Assembly (NCBI GenBank): GCA_014529385.2
Contig: CM043956.1
Location: 90,536,721-90,600,720, forward strand
Direction of reading: 5' to 3'
DNA: 64,000 nt
Origin: Adiantum capillus-veneris
Lineage: Eukaryota; Streptophyta; Polypodiopsida; Polypodiales; Pteridaceae
The notes under the pieces are model-generated. The model ran no database searches, had not been told where the DNA came from, and saw only the letters and a program-made list of their open reading frames with translations. This document shows, one piece after another, positions 20,674 to 32,599 of this stretch (the stretch's first letter is position 1; every line of letters begins with the position of its first letter). The position numbers and the translations under genes were made by a program.

Positions 20674-21553
20674 CATGGACGGACACACCTCGAGTGCTTG
20701 CATTGATGCCGGCTCCACCAACTGTCACAACACATGGTCCCTAGGGCCCAAAATGTTGTTCAAACAACACCCTTACCATGTCCAATGCTAGAATTGATGC
20801 TCCAAAAACAAAATTATATTCTTGACGAAAGTGACACAGCATCAATTGCCCAATCTTAGAAGAAGAAGAAAACACAAAGGAAGAGATAAAAAAAAGCAGC
20901 GAAGTTAGACCCCAGTTCGAAGACCAAGATAGGGACTGGTGTGATGACCCTATATATATGAACGATGCTGAAGAGGATTTTGATTTAGGTGAGACCATGG
21001 AGACTAAAACAACCACTAGAAAAGAAACAAACAAGAAAGATTGTAATGAGCCACAATGGTCACGACCCAAGAAGAAGATGGGAACTTACCCAAACCCTAC
21101 AGAGGAGATCGGGCAAGTCAAGCAATTAATGGGTTTGGTAGAAGAAACCCAAAGGGATCTAGAGCCAGCACCTAGGCAGATCCTGATTACCGACACAGTG
21201 TTCCCTATCCAAAATCAACCTCACAAAGACCATAGACCACTAGCCATACCTAGTGTCATCTAAGAAGAAAGTGACTTCAAGTCATCGGGTAGTGGGCGTA
21301 CTCCCTTCTTGTTGGAGAGAATGTTTATAGAGGGATTACTTGACCTTAATGAAGAAATGGAGATCCCATTTTCCCATGTCAAGGGACTGAAGCCCAAAAA
21401 GTATCGTTAAATATTTCCAAATTGATGGATTTCATGGCTTTAGAAGTTAGAACCACCATCATGTCCAAATTATATGGAGACCCCGAGCTATTCTTAGCTC
21501 TTTGAGCTTTCCTCAATGGAGAACTGAAAGTCGGGCTACTACAATTTTCACAG
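20674..21553 (+). pseudogene. Linker between gag and protease of element W
   Basis: Acidic and lysine-rich sequence with a plus-strand frame at 20958-21263. No motif is recognised. It matches in position the acidic linker of element Y between its gag and protease. Confidence 0.45.
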
Positions 21554-22041
21554 ATGGATGGAGCTAGGGAGTTGCCAATAAAGGAGGAACACCAGTTAGA
21601 TCCACAACCCAACCTAGATGAGAACTCTGTTGTTGAAATACCTGTTAACAAGTTGGGACAATACTTTGAAGGCGATGAATTCAATGCGACCATACCAATC
21701 ACTACCAAGGGATTAGCTGTGAAGGGAATCCTCGATGGTGGTGCTGGTGTTAGCATTGTAACTAAGAATTGCTGGGAATCTATGGGAAGACCTCACCTTG
21801 GGACTACAAACATAGTGGTAAAGATGGCCAATGGGACTATTAACCTATTGGGATGCTGGAAGATCTCAAGATCAAGGTCTTTGGACATAAAATAAGGCAT
21901 ACCTTAATTGTTATGGATGTTTCCAAGCACACTATGTCATCTGAGATGATCTTAGGATGTCCTTTTATGAGGAAAGAAAAAATGGTGCATGACTGGTCTA
22001 AACACCATGTCTACTTGCAGTTCCAAGACTGTGTCATTTGA
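21554..22041 (+). pseudogene. Ty3 aspartic protease of element W
   Basis: The frame 21554-21895 contains VNKLGQYFEGDEFNATIPI, then the active-site region AVKGILDGGAGVSIVTK. The frame shifts near 21860 and resumes in 21853-22041 with SSEMILGCPFMRKEKMVHDW, the flap and ILGxPF block of retropepsins. The catalytic triplet reads D-G-G instead of D-T/S-G. The related element Y reads D-N-G at the same place. Whether these variants are functional cannot be told. Confidence 0.8.
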
Positions 22042-22414
22042 GTTGATTTTGTAATTGGTCGAGCACATTCTCTAGGAAATATATTTATAATTGATCATAT
22101 ATCCAACACCACAATTCACTTGGCCCCCTCATAGTATTGTTACATGTGTAAAAAGGACACTGATGTTGGGGAAGATTCCCCTTATATGGATGTTCTCCCT
22201 GGGATGACTGAGTCTGACAATGTGGATTAGGCCTACCTAGCAGCAACCATAGACACTTTGGGAAATATGGGGACGACGTGCGTAGCACCTGAGGGGGATG
22301 AAATGGCACCACTTGTACCTTTAAATATGATAGGAGCAATGCATATAGCTTTTGATGACCTACCAAATGAAGGATTGACTGACATTGGAACCAGTAGCGT
22401 CTCAAAAAACTATA

Positions 22415-22419
22415 GCCCA
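22415..22419. repeat. Target-site duplication GCCCA, left copy
   Basis: GCCCA here and at 23380-23384 directly flanks the solo LTR. Confidence 0.92.
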
Positions 22420-23379
22420 TGTTGACCGCTGGGTCAACAACACAACATAACTCAAGTTTCGTACCAAAGTCTTATCTTTTGCGAGTTATGAAATGCTGCG
22501 AATTATGGCTATAAACGTCATTTGTAATGAGTGTTATTCTAGTTTCAGAAGCCAGGGTGCAATGACACTTCCAGATTGTAAATACAAAACCATTTGACCC
22601 TTTCAACCCCATTTTTGGTTAAACCTAAGGTAGCCTTAGTATATAAGGTACCTAGGTCATTTTGTAAAAGGGGGAGACTTTAATCATAATCAAAACTTTA
22701 GCGCTACTGTCTACTGTGTGTGAGAGAAAGAAAGAGAGTGAGCGTGAGCTTTATCCTCTCGCTACGCCTGGATCGCTCAACACATTGGAGATCCGAGTGC
22801 ACCATTGTTGTAGGCTCAAGGAGAGCTACGCGACAACGCCAAGCATTCCACGCGAGACGAAGTGCACACGCCGACGCATCTACGAGATATTTGTGGCCGT
22901 AAGTGTATCAAATGATGTCTGTTTTTTGCGTGCTAGTAGTCTGTAGAATTGTGGCGACATAAGCTACGCATAGGTACTCATAAATTTCAGTTTCGGGCAC
23001 TTTCAAAATTCTGCTCTGTCATCCTACGCGTTTTCCGCAGATGGGTTTAGAGTGAGGGTTTTGAGTGTAGAAGCTTAGGGACAGGTGTATCCTAGTGAGG
23101 GGATAGTGTTCCTTAAGTTTCGTACGAATCTGGCATGATTAGGTGAGTTACCTTCCGTATGTGTGAATATGGCTAGGTGGTGTAGTTGAGAGCAGTGAGG
23201 TTCTTGATTGTGGTATAGTTGGCCTTCCAGAGTGTTGTATGTGTAGGATGGTCTCAGCCTGACAAGCTAAAGAGATTTCCTCCGTGTGCCTATCGTGTCA
23301 TCTATGTCCTCGATTGACATTATGTTGATCTAGGTAGTGTTTGCATGCACTTCATGGGTGTTGAGTCGCTGCCGCAACA
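22420..23379 (+). mobile_element. Solo LTR of the W family inserted in element W
   Basis: 960 bp from TGTTGACC to CGCAACA, homologous to 16193-17105. It is flanked on both sides by GCCCA (22415-22419 and 23380-23384), a perfect 5-bp target duplication. No primer site follows it. Removing it and one GCCCA rejoins the W reading frame (SSVSKNYSP into HDSELESS). It is therefore a solo LTR left by recombination between the LTRs of a later insertion, not the 3' LTR of W. It has fewer CpG-type changes than 16193-17105. Confidence 0.95.
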
Positions 23380-23384
23380 GCCCA
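23380..23384. repeat. Target-site duplication GCCCA, right copy
   Basis: Partner of 22415-22419. Confidence 0.92.
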
Positions 23385-24386
23385 CATGATTCAGAGTTAG
23401 AATCATCAATTGAAATTGACTTTGAGGACAAAGAATCTGAGGGTTAAATCTTGGTGAAAATGTGGGGACAAACCATTCAAGGCCCAATGATACCCTAGAA
23501 GACAATCCATCTAGGAGAGGAGATGACACGAGTAGTGATTTATCTAGTGACTCTTCACTGGAGATTGGCCATAATAAAAAATTAGACAAGAAGAGTAAGA
23601 GATATAAGAGGCGACGATATCGAGCAAATGTGTGTGCTAAAATAAATGAAAAGAAATCTACCGCAAAATGGCTTAATTATATAGGGGCATGTCATGCTCA
23701 TCAAAAGTTGGTAGATAATTGGGAAGAATACCTTCATAGCGTCATGTGGTGCCGTCCACAACCCATTGACATTGCACAGTTAGAGGCTATAGAGAAGCCA
23801 AATTTGAGCCGTACCATGAGGTCACAACAAATTCGAGAGTTAGCTCAACAAAAAAAGGAAGAGGAAGAGAAATCACAGTCCACAGAACGACAAGACCCCA
23901 CATATTTACATCCTGCTACTTGAGCATTTTTTTTCCTACACCATGGAGGAGCGTAAGGTTGTGTATAAAATGGCCCAGAGAACACCTATCAATGGAAGTA
24001 ATGGAGTCTATGATGGTCCAGAAATAGTTAAGGAAATAGAGTTGGAACACCCAGGTGAGGAGTCCAAACCTGTTTTCATTGCCCAAGATCTGACAGAGAC
24101 TGAGGAATATGAACTCGAGGAGCTTCTCAAGGAATTCAAGGATATATTTGCTTGGACATATCATGATATGAAAGGTGTTCCACCTCCAGTGGTGCAACAC
24201 ACAATCCCCATGAATAGCATGGCTAAACCACTCCAACAACAATGACCCTACCCAATGAATCCTAAGTATGTAAAGATTGTTCAAGAAGATATTTAAAAGC
24301 TTGTTAAATGTGGATTCATTTACCCTATTGAGCACTCAGAATGGGTGTCTCCAATAGTTATTGTGCCAAAAAAGAATGGGAAAAAA
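23385..24386 (+). pseudogene. Start of Ty3 pol (reverse transcriptase N-terminus) of element W
   Basis: The frame 23462-23923 encodes a Ser/Lys-rich linker. The frame 23943-24245 begins MEERKVVYKMAQ and contains PGEESKPVFIAQDLTETEEY and FKDIFAWTYHDMKGV, the block just before reverse transcriptase in plant Ty3 elements. After a stop it continues GFIYPIEHSEWVSPIVIVPKKNGK, reverse transcriptase block 1. The frame is cut at 24386 by the Copia LTR that starts TGTTGGAAAT at 24387. Element Y has the same order with PGEEPRPAYIANDLTEEEEK. Confidence 0.88.
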
Positions 24387-24600
24387 TGTTGGAAATAAGG
24401 GTGCATGAAAACACACACAGCTTGGAGAAGACAAAGGAAGCTCAAGGCACACAATAGAGAGTATATTACTTAGTGTGCAATGGAAAGATAGATAGCCCTA
24501 GAATGAATGGGGGTATATACAATGCACGGGGAAAAAACCTCCTAAAGAGGGAAAAAATGCCTTGGTGGTCCTAAGTGTGTTCACACACATCACTACCACA
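24387..24600 (-). repeat. Probable short 3' LTR of Copia copy A
   Basis: About 214 bp from TGTTGGAAAT to CTACCACA. On the minus strand a G-run (TCGGGGGGGA, about 24612-24622) lies just upstream and could be the polypurine tract, but about a dozen bases separate it from the LTR start. There is no second LTR in the window to confirm the ends. Confidence 0.5.
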
Positions 24601-27018
24601 TGTATATGGTGAAAAATCCCCCCCGAAGAGATGTTGTGAACGAGAGTTGGCACATGAGTAAAGGGAAGTGCCATGCCCTAAGGACATGATAAGTCCACAA
24701 AGGGGAGTAAGCCCAAAGCTTTGCGGATAGCTTTGAACTTCTCACGAGACAAAGCCTTTGTGAAAAGATCTTGAAGGTTGTCTTGTGTTGGCACATAAGC
24801 AAAGGTGATTTCTCCTACTGAGAGCCTCAATCGAAGTCCGAAAAATCATGTAAGTCTGGTGACAATGATCCCCCCTTGGGATAAAACAAGCCAAGATGTA
24901 AAGTGCCAGTCAAGTAGCATAAAATCCTCTTGATAGCCTACCAATGCTTAGAACCGGGGCTATGCATAAATCTCATGATCTGTGAGATTGCAAACTGAAT
25001 ATTTGGCCTCATGTTGCATACATAAATGACGCATCTAACACCAGTTTGATAAAGAGTGACATACGCAAGATCACCAAATCATGAAGACTCCATTTCAACA
25101 TGTTTCCATGGGAATGGCAATAGGTTTGTAATCCTCAAGTCCAAACTTACATAGCAATGTCTCTCTGTAACTTTTCTCACACAAGGCAATACCACCATCA
25201 CACGGCTTAAATTGTATACCCAAGTAATGATGCAACAAGTAATGATGCAACAACCCCAAATATTTCATCTTGAAAGTAGCATTCAAATCAGCCTTAAATT
25301 CAACAAAATGTCTCTAATTTGGTCCAGTGATCAGCGAATCATCTACATAAAGAACCACAATGAGAAGTACATCGCCCTCACGCTTGACGTACAATGTGCT
25401 TTCTGTTGGACTGTTGTGAAAGCCTCATTTGACCAAATGAGTGCCAACCTTCTCATACCAAGCATGAGGAGATTGCTTCAACCCATACAAAGCTTTGTTA
25501 CATTTGCACACCTTATCCTCTTGTCCTTTCTTGACAAAACCACGAGATTCTGTTACATAAACTTCCTCAAATATGTCACCATTCAAGAAAGCAGTAACAA
25601 TGTCTGGTTGATGTACATCCTAACCAAAATGAGCTGCCAATGCACATAGAACACACAATAGTCATATGATAAGTGAGAGAAAAAGTCTCTTTATAATCTA
25701 TGCCTTTTTGATGTGCATAACCTTTTGCAACAAGTCGAGCCTTATAGCAAACAATCTCACCATCCGGCTTGCATTTCAACTTGTAAACCCACTCATACGT
25801 ACGATTGCATGGCAGCCATCCAATTGAATTCTATGCTTCAACAAAAGATAGAGGTTTCTCAACATCATGTAAGCTAGACACAACCTAAGCATAATAATCT
25901 GATGCATAAGATGCATGGCGAGAGCCTGAACGAGTGTGACTAGACAAAGGTGCATCCAATTTACTATCACACAATGTATGCACCAGCCATTTTGGCATAC
26001 CTCTAGCCTTCCCATTTTCAACCCTTTCCTCATCAAGTACATCATGTACATCTGTATCAGTAATAGGTTGATCTGTAACATTTTCAAAAATCCCCATAGG
26101 CTATACATTTGCCTCATTGGAATTTACATTCAAACTTCCACCACTGAAAAGAGGCAACAAAGTGTCATAAATGTCTTGTGAGCTTACATTATTGTCTCTA
26201 GTATATAACAACAAGGGCTGAACATAATCTTCCACAAACACAACATCATGTGAGACCAATATACGCTTTGTTTGCAGATGATACAACCAACCTGTAACCT
26301 TTTCTTTTAGCATTATAACTAAGAAAAATACATTTGACAGCCTTATCATCCAATTTTCTGTGCTATGTTTGTGGCACCAAAGTATATGCCAAACAACCAA
26401 AAACACACATAAACTCAATAGAAGGCTTTCTATCATGCCATGATTCATATGGAGTAATAGACTGCAAAAATTTTGTAGGACACTTGTTTAGTACATAAGT
26501 GGCACACATGATGGCCTCAAGCCAAAAAGAATGTGGCAAAGCTTGACTTTTGACCATACATTGTGCCATTTTCGTAAGTGACCCGTTTTTCCTCTCATCA
26601 ACACCATTTTGCTGAGGCGTATAAGACACTGTACATTGATGTTTTATCCCATGAGTAGCCAAAAATGCATTAAATTCATGAAACATATACCCCCCCACTC
26701 GATCAGAACGGAGGGTGCCCATAGTACATTTCAAGACATTTTCAGCCATAGCCAGAAATTGTTTGAAGCACATAAAAACTTTGGACTTCGGTTTAAGTGG
26801 AAATACCCATGCATGCCTAGAGTAATCATTAATGAAAGTCACGAAGTAAAGGTAATTACCAAAGGATGAAGTTTGCATGGGCCCACAAACATCACTATGC
26901 ACAAGCTGCAAACTGCATGTGGCCCTAACTGAACCATCCTTTGGAAACTTCGAATGCTGCATCCTACCCAAAATACAGCCTTGACAAATATGTTTGACAG
27001 GCGCTTCAAGAGGCGGCA
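24601..27018 (-). pseudogene. Copia pol, copy A: integrase, reverse transcriptase, RNase H
   Basis: In minus-strand order, the integrase reads LVHSDVCGPMQTSSFGNYLYF, TLRSDRVGGYM and SYTPQQNGVDERKN. Here the usual NGVAERKN is altered, though the Glu is kept. The reverse transcriptase reads ARLVAKGYAHQKGIDYKETF, with LYVDDSLITG at about 25340, and KMKYLGLLHHYL at about 25260. RNase H starts QIMRFMHSPGSKHW at about 25000 and ends DLFTKALSREKFKAIRKALGL near 24750, with its middle deleted. Several frameshifts and stops make it non-functional. The integrase part closely matches copy B. Confidence 0.9.
25222..25251. repeat. 15-bp in-frame tandem duplication in reverse transcriptase
   Basis: AAGTAATGATGCAAC occurs twice in a row. 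On the minus strand it repeats the five residues LLHHY in the usual Copia block LGLLHHYLGI, so the frame is kept. Confidence 0.9.
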
Positions 27019-27948
27019 TCAGGATTTTTTTGGAAGAAGTGATTGCACATATGTACATACACATGCATGGTGCATCGAATAAAGAATTCCTCATTTTCTA
27101 CAGCCAGGTGGTTATGTGGGGCCCACATGTGTATAGGTAGGACAATGTGTACATAGTACATCGATTTTCATCGTCACTAGTATTAGTGTGTTTTTATATA
27201 ACAATGAAAAGTTGGTAGAGCGTAAAAATTCTCGAGGAAGCTATCAGCGGGCCGATGCCATGAGGTAAGCAGGTGCGTCAGATGACATCCATTGGCGTTA
27301 GGAGGTCGAATGGGTTCAAGACTTGCACGTGGGTAAGTGAGGACACAATGGGAGTGTTTTCTTGTGAATTATGTAGAAAGGTCATCATGAGAACTATATT
27401 TGGGAGCCACTTCACGTGATTGCGGGATGCATTATTGAGAAAAGTTGAGTGCCAGGTGTGCGGATGGATGTAGAAGGGTAACAAAAACGCAATGCATGGC
27501 CATTTTTCTGGCTTGTTCAGGGTCCGTTTGAGGTCAATCAAAAGGCCAAAGGTGCCCAAGGGATAAAGTGAAGTGTGGACACTGAAAAACCCAAGAAAAA
27601 AAAAATGTGGAGAGAAGAGGAGGAAGAGCCGCAACCCAGTTTTGTTGTTTTTGGAGCCTATTTTGGCCATAAATTGCTTATCCAAGCTCGGATTTGAGCA
27701 CTTTGATATTGTAGATTGGGGTTTTGGCCATTCCGGATGCAATGGTGTTGTCCATTTTGCCAAATTTCTCACTTTTGTTTTCTATTTTGGCTGTGTAAGT
27801 TTCTCCTGTGAGCGAAGCCTCTACTCAAATTTGTGATTGTATCTGGCATATTTCATCCATATGGTGTGAGTTATTTGCCCCATTGGTGTCGGCCCAAGCT
27901 CAATTGTATCTAAGCATAAAAAATATTCCTCCTTTGAGCTAATTTATA

Positions 27949-27973
<25 letters not shown>
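27949..27973. repeat. (TG)n microsatellite
   Basis: Short TG tract within the 1.15-kb insertion. Confidence 0.93.
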
Positions 27974-27979
<6 letters not shown>

Positions 27980-28079
27980 TTGTATTGAGTGGGCAAATGG
28001 ATAGTCTCTCTCCTCTCACTACATCGGTGTGCTCCCTGTCTCGGCCTGGTGGATTGTGTAAGCCGAGTGGTGCACCATA

Positions 28080-28103
28080 GTGTGTGTGTGTGTGTGTGTG
28101 TGT
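28080..28103. repeat. (TG)n microsatellite
   Basis: Second short TG tract near the right end of the same insertion. Confidence 0.93.
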
Positions 28104-28168
28104 ATTATCCCAAGAGTGTGTGTCGGGTGATTAGAGAGGCGTTGTGTGTCTTTCCATCCTGCCCACAA

Positions 28169-29602
28169 CGGCAAAGAAGCAATCATATTAGATTTCTGCA
28201 AACACTGCAAACTGGCAAAATTCAGATGACCAAAATGTGCATGCCAAAATTTTGCATCCGAAAAGTAGCCTTTGAATCCACAACTACAGTCGCAAAAGTT
28301 TGCCCATACAAAGTGAGCTTATACAATCCACAACATAAAATGCAAGATGCAACAATTTCATCACCGAAACGGAGATCATGTATAGTACATTTGTCATGCG
28401 CAAATTTGACTACAAGACCAAATCTAGCAAGTGCAGATATAGACAAAAGACTCTTCTTGATCTCAGGTACATAAAGTTCATCAACAAGTCTAAAAGAACT
28501 ACCATTTGCAGTAGTAAGCACAATCTTTCCAACTCCCTGAACCAGATTAGAGGCATTGTTGGCACAAGTAACTGAATTCCCATGAGGGACAGACTCAAGA
28601 GAGGTGAATGAATCATGATGTGAGGTAATGTGCTTTGTAGCACCACTGTCAATATACCCCACATGTGAATCTGCAACAACTGACATGCATGCATCATGGG
28701 TAGCATGATTATATGTACACTCTACACTAAAAGCCCATTCTGCATCCACATTAGCATCATACTCTCCTTTCACAAAAGACTAAACAATAGTTGCATTTGT
28801 AGTGGAACCAGCATTTGCAATGAAACCACCCTCTTTCTTCTTAGCCTCTTTTGCCTTCAACTTAGGACACTGCTTGATCAAGTGTCATTAGCTTTACAAT
28901 AATGGCAACACATCTTCTTTTTTCCCTTATAAACAAAATTTCCAAATGAATTGCTGCCAGGAGAAGCATTAGGAACATGTGATTTTCCACTTGTAGAAGA
29001 ACCATAAGAAGTGGATGCATTGATGTTACCACCCTTTCTTTTAGCAGCAATAAAAGCATGTTTAACTGCACACTGTCTCTTCTTGTTTGTTTTGGAAAGC
29101 GACTCTTGCAACAACAATGTGCATAATGCATCAAACTTGACAACTTCAGGATTTTCTTGGGTCATAAGTCTCCAAGTACTAGAAGAAGTCTGGTAAGAAT
29201 CTGGTAAGGCATCAAGAACAGTCTGCACAAGGGAACTGTCTGAAATGACTTCACGTGCAAAAATAAGTCGCTCATTGATATCCTTGACACCGGCAAGGAA
29301 AGTGTCCATATCATCTTCCTCATGCATAATCTTCGACTCCAGCTCTTTACGCAACAATGCAATTTTTGCCTCATTGCGGCTTGCATAAAGACCAACCAGA
29401 ATATGCCAAGCCTGTTTTGCATATTTCAATTAACAAATGTGAGGAGTAATGGTGCACTTCATAGCTAACGCAATCAACACATGAGCATGCACATTATTTA
29501 CATCCCAACGAGCTTGTTCTACCGTAGGCAAAACAAATGGCATTAATCCTTGCAGCAAGACTTGCAACATCCTCAACATTGCCTACATCCTCAGAACCCC
29601 TC
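28169..29602 (-). pseudogene. Copia gag and protease, copy A
   Basis: The gag frame 29429-28878 reads AKQAWHILVGLY and ERLIFAREVISDSSLVQTVLDALP and ends with an incomplete knuckle CCHYCKANDT, where the frame breaks. The protease frame 28773-28222 contains HVGYIDSGATKHITSH, the Copia active site with D-S-G. It then gives VPEIKKSLLSISALARFG and leads into the pre-integrase block before the 1.15-kb insertion. The gag start just before 29430 has a stop. The protein would have been the usual Copia capsid/protease half. Confidence 0.88.
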
Positions 29603-31003
29603 AACATCATGTAAGCTAGACACAGCCAAAGTATAATAATCTGATGCATAAGATGCATGGTGAGAGCCTGAACGAGTGTGACTAGACAAAGGTGCATCCA
29701 ATTTATTGTCACGCAATGTATGCACAAACCATTTTGGCATACCTCTAGCCTGCTCATTTTAATCCCTTTCCTCATCAAGTACATCATGTACATTTGCATC
29801 AGTAATAGATTGATCTGTAACATTTTCAGAAACCCTCATAGGCTGTACATTTGCCTCATAGGAAATAACATTTGAACTTCCATCACTGAAAAGAGGCAAC
29901 AAAGTGTCATAAATGTCTTGTGAGCTTACATTACTGTCTCTAATACATGACAACAAGGGCTGAACAAAATCTTCCACAAACACAACATCATGTGAGACCA
30001 AGATACACTTTGTTTGCGGATGATACAACCTGTAACCTTTGCTTTTAGCACTATAACCAACAAAAATACATTTGACAACCTTATCATCCAATTTTCTGTG
30101 CTATGTTTGTGCAAAGCAATGCCAAACAACCAAAAACACACATAAGCTGAATAGAAGGCTTTCTATCATGCCATGATTCATATGGAGTAATAGATTGCAA
30201 AGATTTTTTAGGACACCTGTTTAGTACATAAGTGGCACACATGATGGACTCAAGCCAAAAAGAATGTGGCAAAGCTTGACTTTTGACCATACATCGTGCC
30301 ATTTTTGTAAGTGACGTGTTTTTCCTCTCAGCAACACCATTTTGCTGAGGCGTATAAGGCACTGTACATTGATGTTTAATCCCATGACTAGCCAAAAACA
30401 CATTAAATTCATGAGACATACACTCCCCCCTCGATCAGAACGGAGGGTGTCCATAGTACATTTCGAGACATTTTAAGCCATAGCCAAAAATTGTTTGAAG
30501 CACATAAAAACTTCGGCCTTCGCTTTAAGCGGAAATACCCATGCATGCCGGGAGTAATCATCAATGAAAGTCATGAAGTAAAGGTAATTGCCCAAGGAGG
30601 GAGTTTGCATGGGCCCACAAACATCACTATGCACAAGCTGCAATCTGTATGTGGCCCTAACTAAACCATCCTTTCGAAACTTCAAACGTTGCATCTTCCC
30701 CAAAATATAGCCTTCACAAACATGTTTGACAGGTGCTTCAAGAGGCAGCAAAGAAGCAACCATATCAGATTTTTGCAAACGCAGCAAACTGGCAAAGTTC
30801 AAATGACCAGAACGTGCATGCCAAAGTTTTGCATCTAAAATAGCCTTTGAATCCACAACTGCATGTTGATAGGAGGTCATAATGTACATCATAAACATGG
30901 TACCTATCATGAGCTCGATACTAAGATTCCGCCTTGCTGTCAACCTATTTGCATCAACAACACACACATGATTCAAAGCATAGTGACAACACACCCCCTT
31001 CAA
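29603..31003 (-). pseudogene. Copia pol, partial second copy (B)
   Basis: Minus-strand frames 31003-30473, 30419-30084 and 30091-29759 give the pre-integrase block HARSGHLNFASLLRL, the integrase (LVHSDVCGPMQTPSLGNYLYF, FIDDYSRHAWVF, GVAERKN) and the linker before reverse transcriptase. The copy matches copy A from about 25858 to 27018 and 28169 to about 28220 closely, but lacks the 1.15-kb insertion. It stops abruptly at 29603, where copy A gag begins. The resulting minus-strand order (integrase, then gag) is a rearrangement, not a normal element. Confidence 0.88.
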
Positions 31004-31499
31004 GCAAGAAACTATGAGGAAGTAGATTCTCAGTTTCCATTGGCTGGTTCCTGTAGCCTATACACTATCTCTTTCATACATACACCTTCAGATGGCGGGA
31101 TGCTGGCCTGAGCTATATGATAAAAACATGTGCAATGGAAGCCATCAAAAAACTCATCTATGGACATTTTAAGATTACCCACAGGTAGGTGCCTATGCAC
31201 CTACTTAGAATCTGGCCAGTTTTTGTTTTGCAAGATAATTAAGGTGTTTTTGAAGTACAACACAATAAATTTTTGCATTAGGTGACCTATGGTTATTAAA
31301 ATCCTCTTGTAGAGGGTTCTTCATGAGATAGCATGTAATTTTTTGAAAACTTATTCAAAATTTAGAAGATACGTTTCCCAAATTGTATAGATCTAAGTAC
31401 AATATGATAGTCTTGGTGACTATGACATGTGGCTAGAATATATATCTGACATGTTTTTTTTCCAAAGCTTTATAACATTGTGAAATAATATGACCAACT

Positions 31500-32065
31500 G
31501 TTAGGATATTTGTCAAATTTTGGATCTTTTTTGATTGATATTAAGCTAGTTTATACCTATGGAAAACTTGGCTTAAGGTAGAAATTTTGCATTGATACCT
31601 TACACATATAGTTCATCTTTGTACACTTTTGGATTCTTGAAATTGTTCAACATGCCAACATGGTATAGGATGGGAGCTGTGGTCACTACTCGAAATGGCC
31701 TTTGAATGCGGGGTAACAGATGAGTAGGGAAGTGAAGGATCACTGATCTCTTGAATGAACATAATCAAGTGGGATTTGATTACGGTTTGCTTTGGAAAGT
31801 ATCAATAAATCAAAGAAGATGCTACTCAAGTATTCCGGGGCTAATGTATCTGACTTTTCTTGAAAACATTAAAACATTAAAAAGCGTTATCACCAACTGT
31901 TAGTAAAATTGTCATAGTTTGAACTTTTTTTGATCGATTGTGAACCAATTTATACCTCTGAACATTTTGGCTTAATATAGAAAGTTTGCATTAGTACCTT
32001 ACACATAGAGTTTAATTTTGTATACTCTTGGACTCTAGAATTTGTTTGACTTGCCCGTAAGGTAT
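31500..32065 (+). repeat. Diverged direct repeat of about 165 bp, two copies
   Basis: Copies at about 31500-31668 and 31903-32065. Shared anchors are TTTTTTTGATYGAT, TTTATACCT, GGCTTAA, TTTGCATT, ACCTTACACATA and GGTATA. Divergence is moderate. No coding content. Confidence 0.75.
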
Positions 32066-32599
32066 ACGTCTTACTCTATATCAAATACAATTGCTTATGG
32101 ACATCAGGGCTCATACCTCTTGATATGTATGGTTACATTTTCTACATAATGTTTTTTGAAACCTACTCTACTTTCCCACCAAATGCTATCCAACCTTTTG
32201 TAATTTTTCTTGACTAATTCTTTAAATCAATGGCTTTTGAATCAAAAGCTACACACTCAGCTTTTACTTAGATTTCTTGCATGGCGATTGTGTCAATTTT
32301 TTCAGATATCTTGCATGGTGAATAAAGTTAAATAAGTCAAAGAATAACGAAGACTTCTTATGAGTACATGACTATTTAAAGTTCTCACTTTTGTTTAAAA
32401 GCCTTAATCCTCTTGTGAGGGTCTCCAAAGAGATCAAAATTACTACGATTTTTTGTTATTTTTTTGTAATACAAACAAGATGCTGTCCAATTTTTCCAAA
32501 AAAAAGGGGGTGCTTCTTGACTTTATTATGCATTTGGCATAATTTGACTTTGGTATATGGTTACAAATAAATGATAGTATGTAGGGTAGGCTATAAACT

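Larger units (their letters stand above)
16193..24386 (+). mobile_element. Decayed Ty3 element W, 3' part missing
   Basis: Plus-strand Ty3/Gypsy element with a 5' LTR (16193-17105), an Asp-tRNA-like primer site, a long leader, gag, protease and the very start of reverse transcriptase. A solo LTR of the same family (22420-23379) is nested in it. The pol frame stops at 24386, exactly where a minus-strand Copia LTR begins. The remaining pol and the 3' LTR are not seen elsewhere in the window. Many stops and frameshifts show that it is old. Its protease and pol linker resemble element Y at 46-55 kb, so W and Y belong to one lineage distinct from the Tat-type element Z. Confidence 0.85.
27019..28168. 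mobile_element. 1.15-kb insertion in Copia integrase, flanked by CGGCA
   Basis: Compared with copy B at about 30735-30760, copy A is split here. CGGCA occurs at 27014-27018 and again at 28169-28173, so the insert made a 5-bp duplication. It has no coding motif; ORF 27278-27772 (minus) has no family signature. It contains (TG)n tracts at 27949-27973 and 28080-28103. The duplication length fits an LTR element, but the ends (TC...AA) are not TG/CA, so the class is unknown. Weak short inverted similarity (CAGGAT / ATCCTG) lies near both ends. Confidence 0.75.
24387..29602 (-). mobile_element. Rearranged Ty1/Copia element, main copy (A)
   Basis: Minus-strand Copia element in the order gag (about 29602-28860), protease (28773-28222), integrase (27060-26100), reverse transcriptase (26000-25100), RNase H (25095-24650) and a short 3' LTR at 24387-24600. 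It is interrupted by a 1.15-kb insertion at 27019-28168 and has many frameshifts. The 5' LTR is missing. At 29602 its gag abuts a second partial pol copy (B, 29603-31003). Confidence 0.88.

Noticed and set aside
16193-23379. Reading 16193-23379 as a complete LTR element
   Set aside because: The right LTR has its own GCCCA target duplication and pol continues after it, so it is a separate solo LTR.
27278-27772. 164-aa ORF as a host gene
   Set aside because: No family motif, lies wholly inside a mobile insertion, and composition is unremarkable.
27019-28168. Helitron interpretation of the 1.15-kb insertion
   Set aside because: It starts with TC but lacks a CTRR end with a hairpin, and it has a 5-bp target duplication, which Helitrons do not make.
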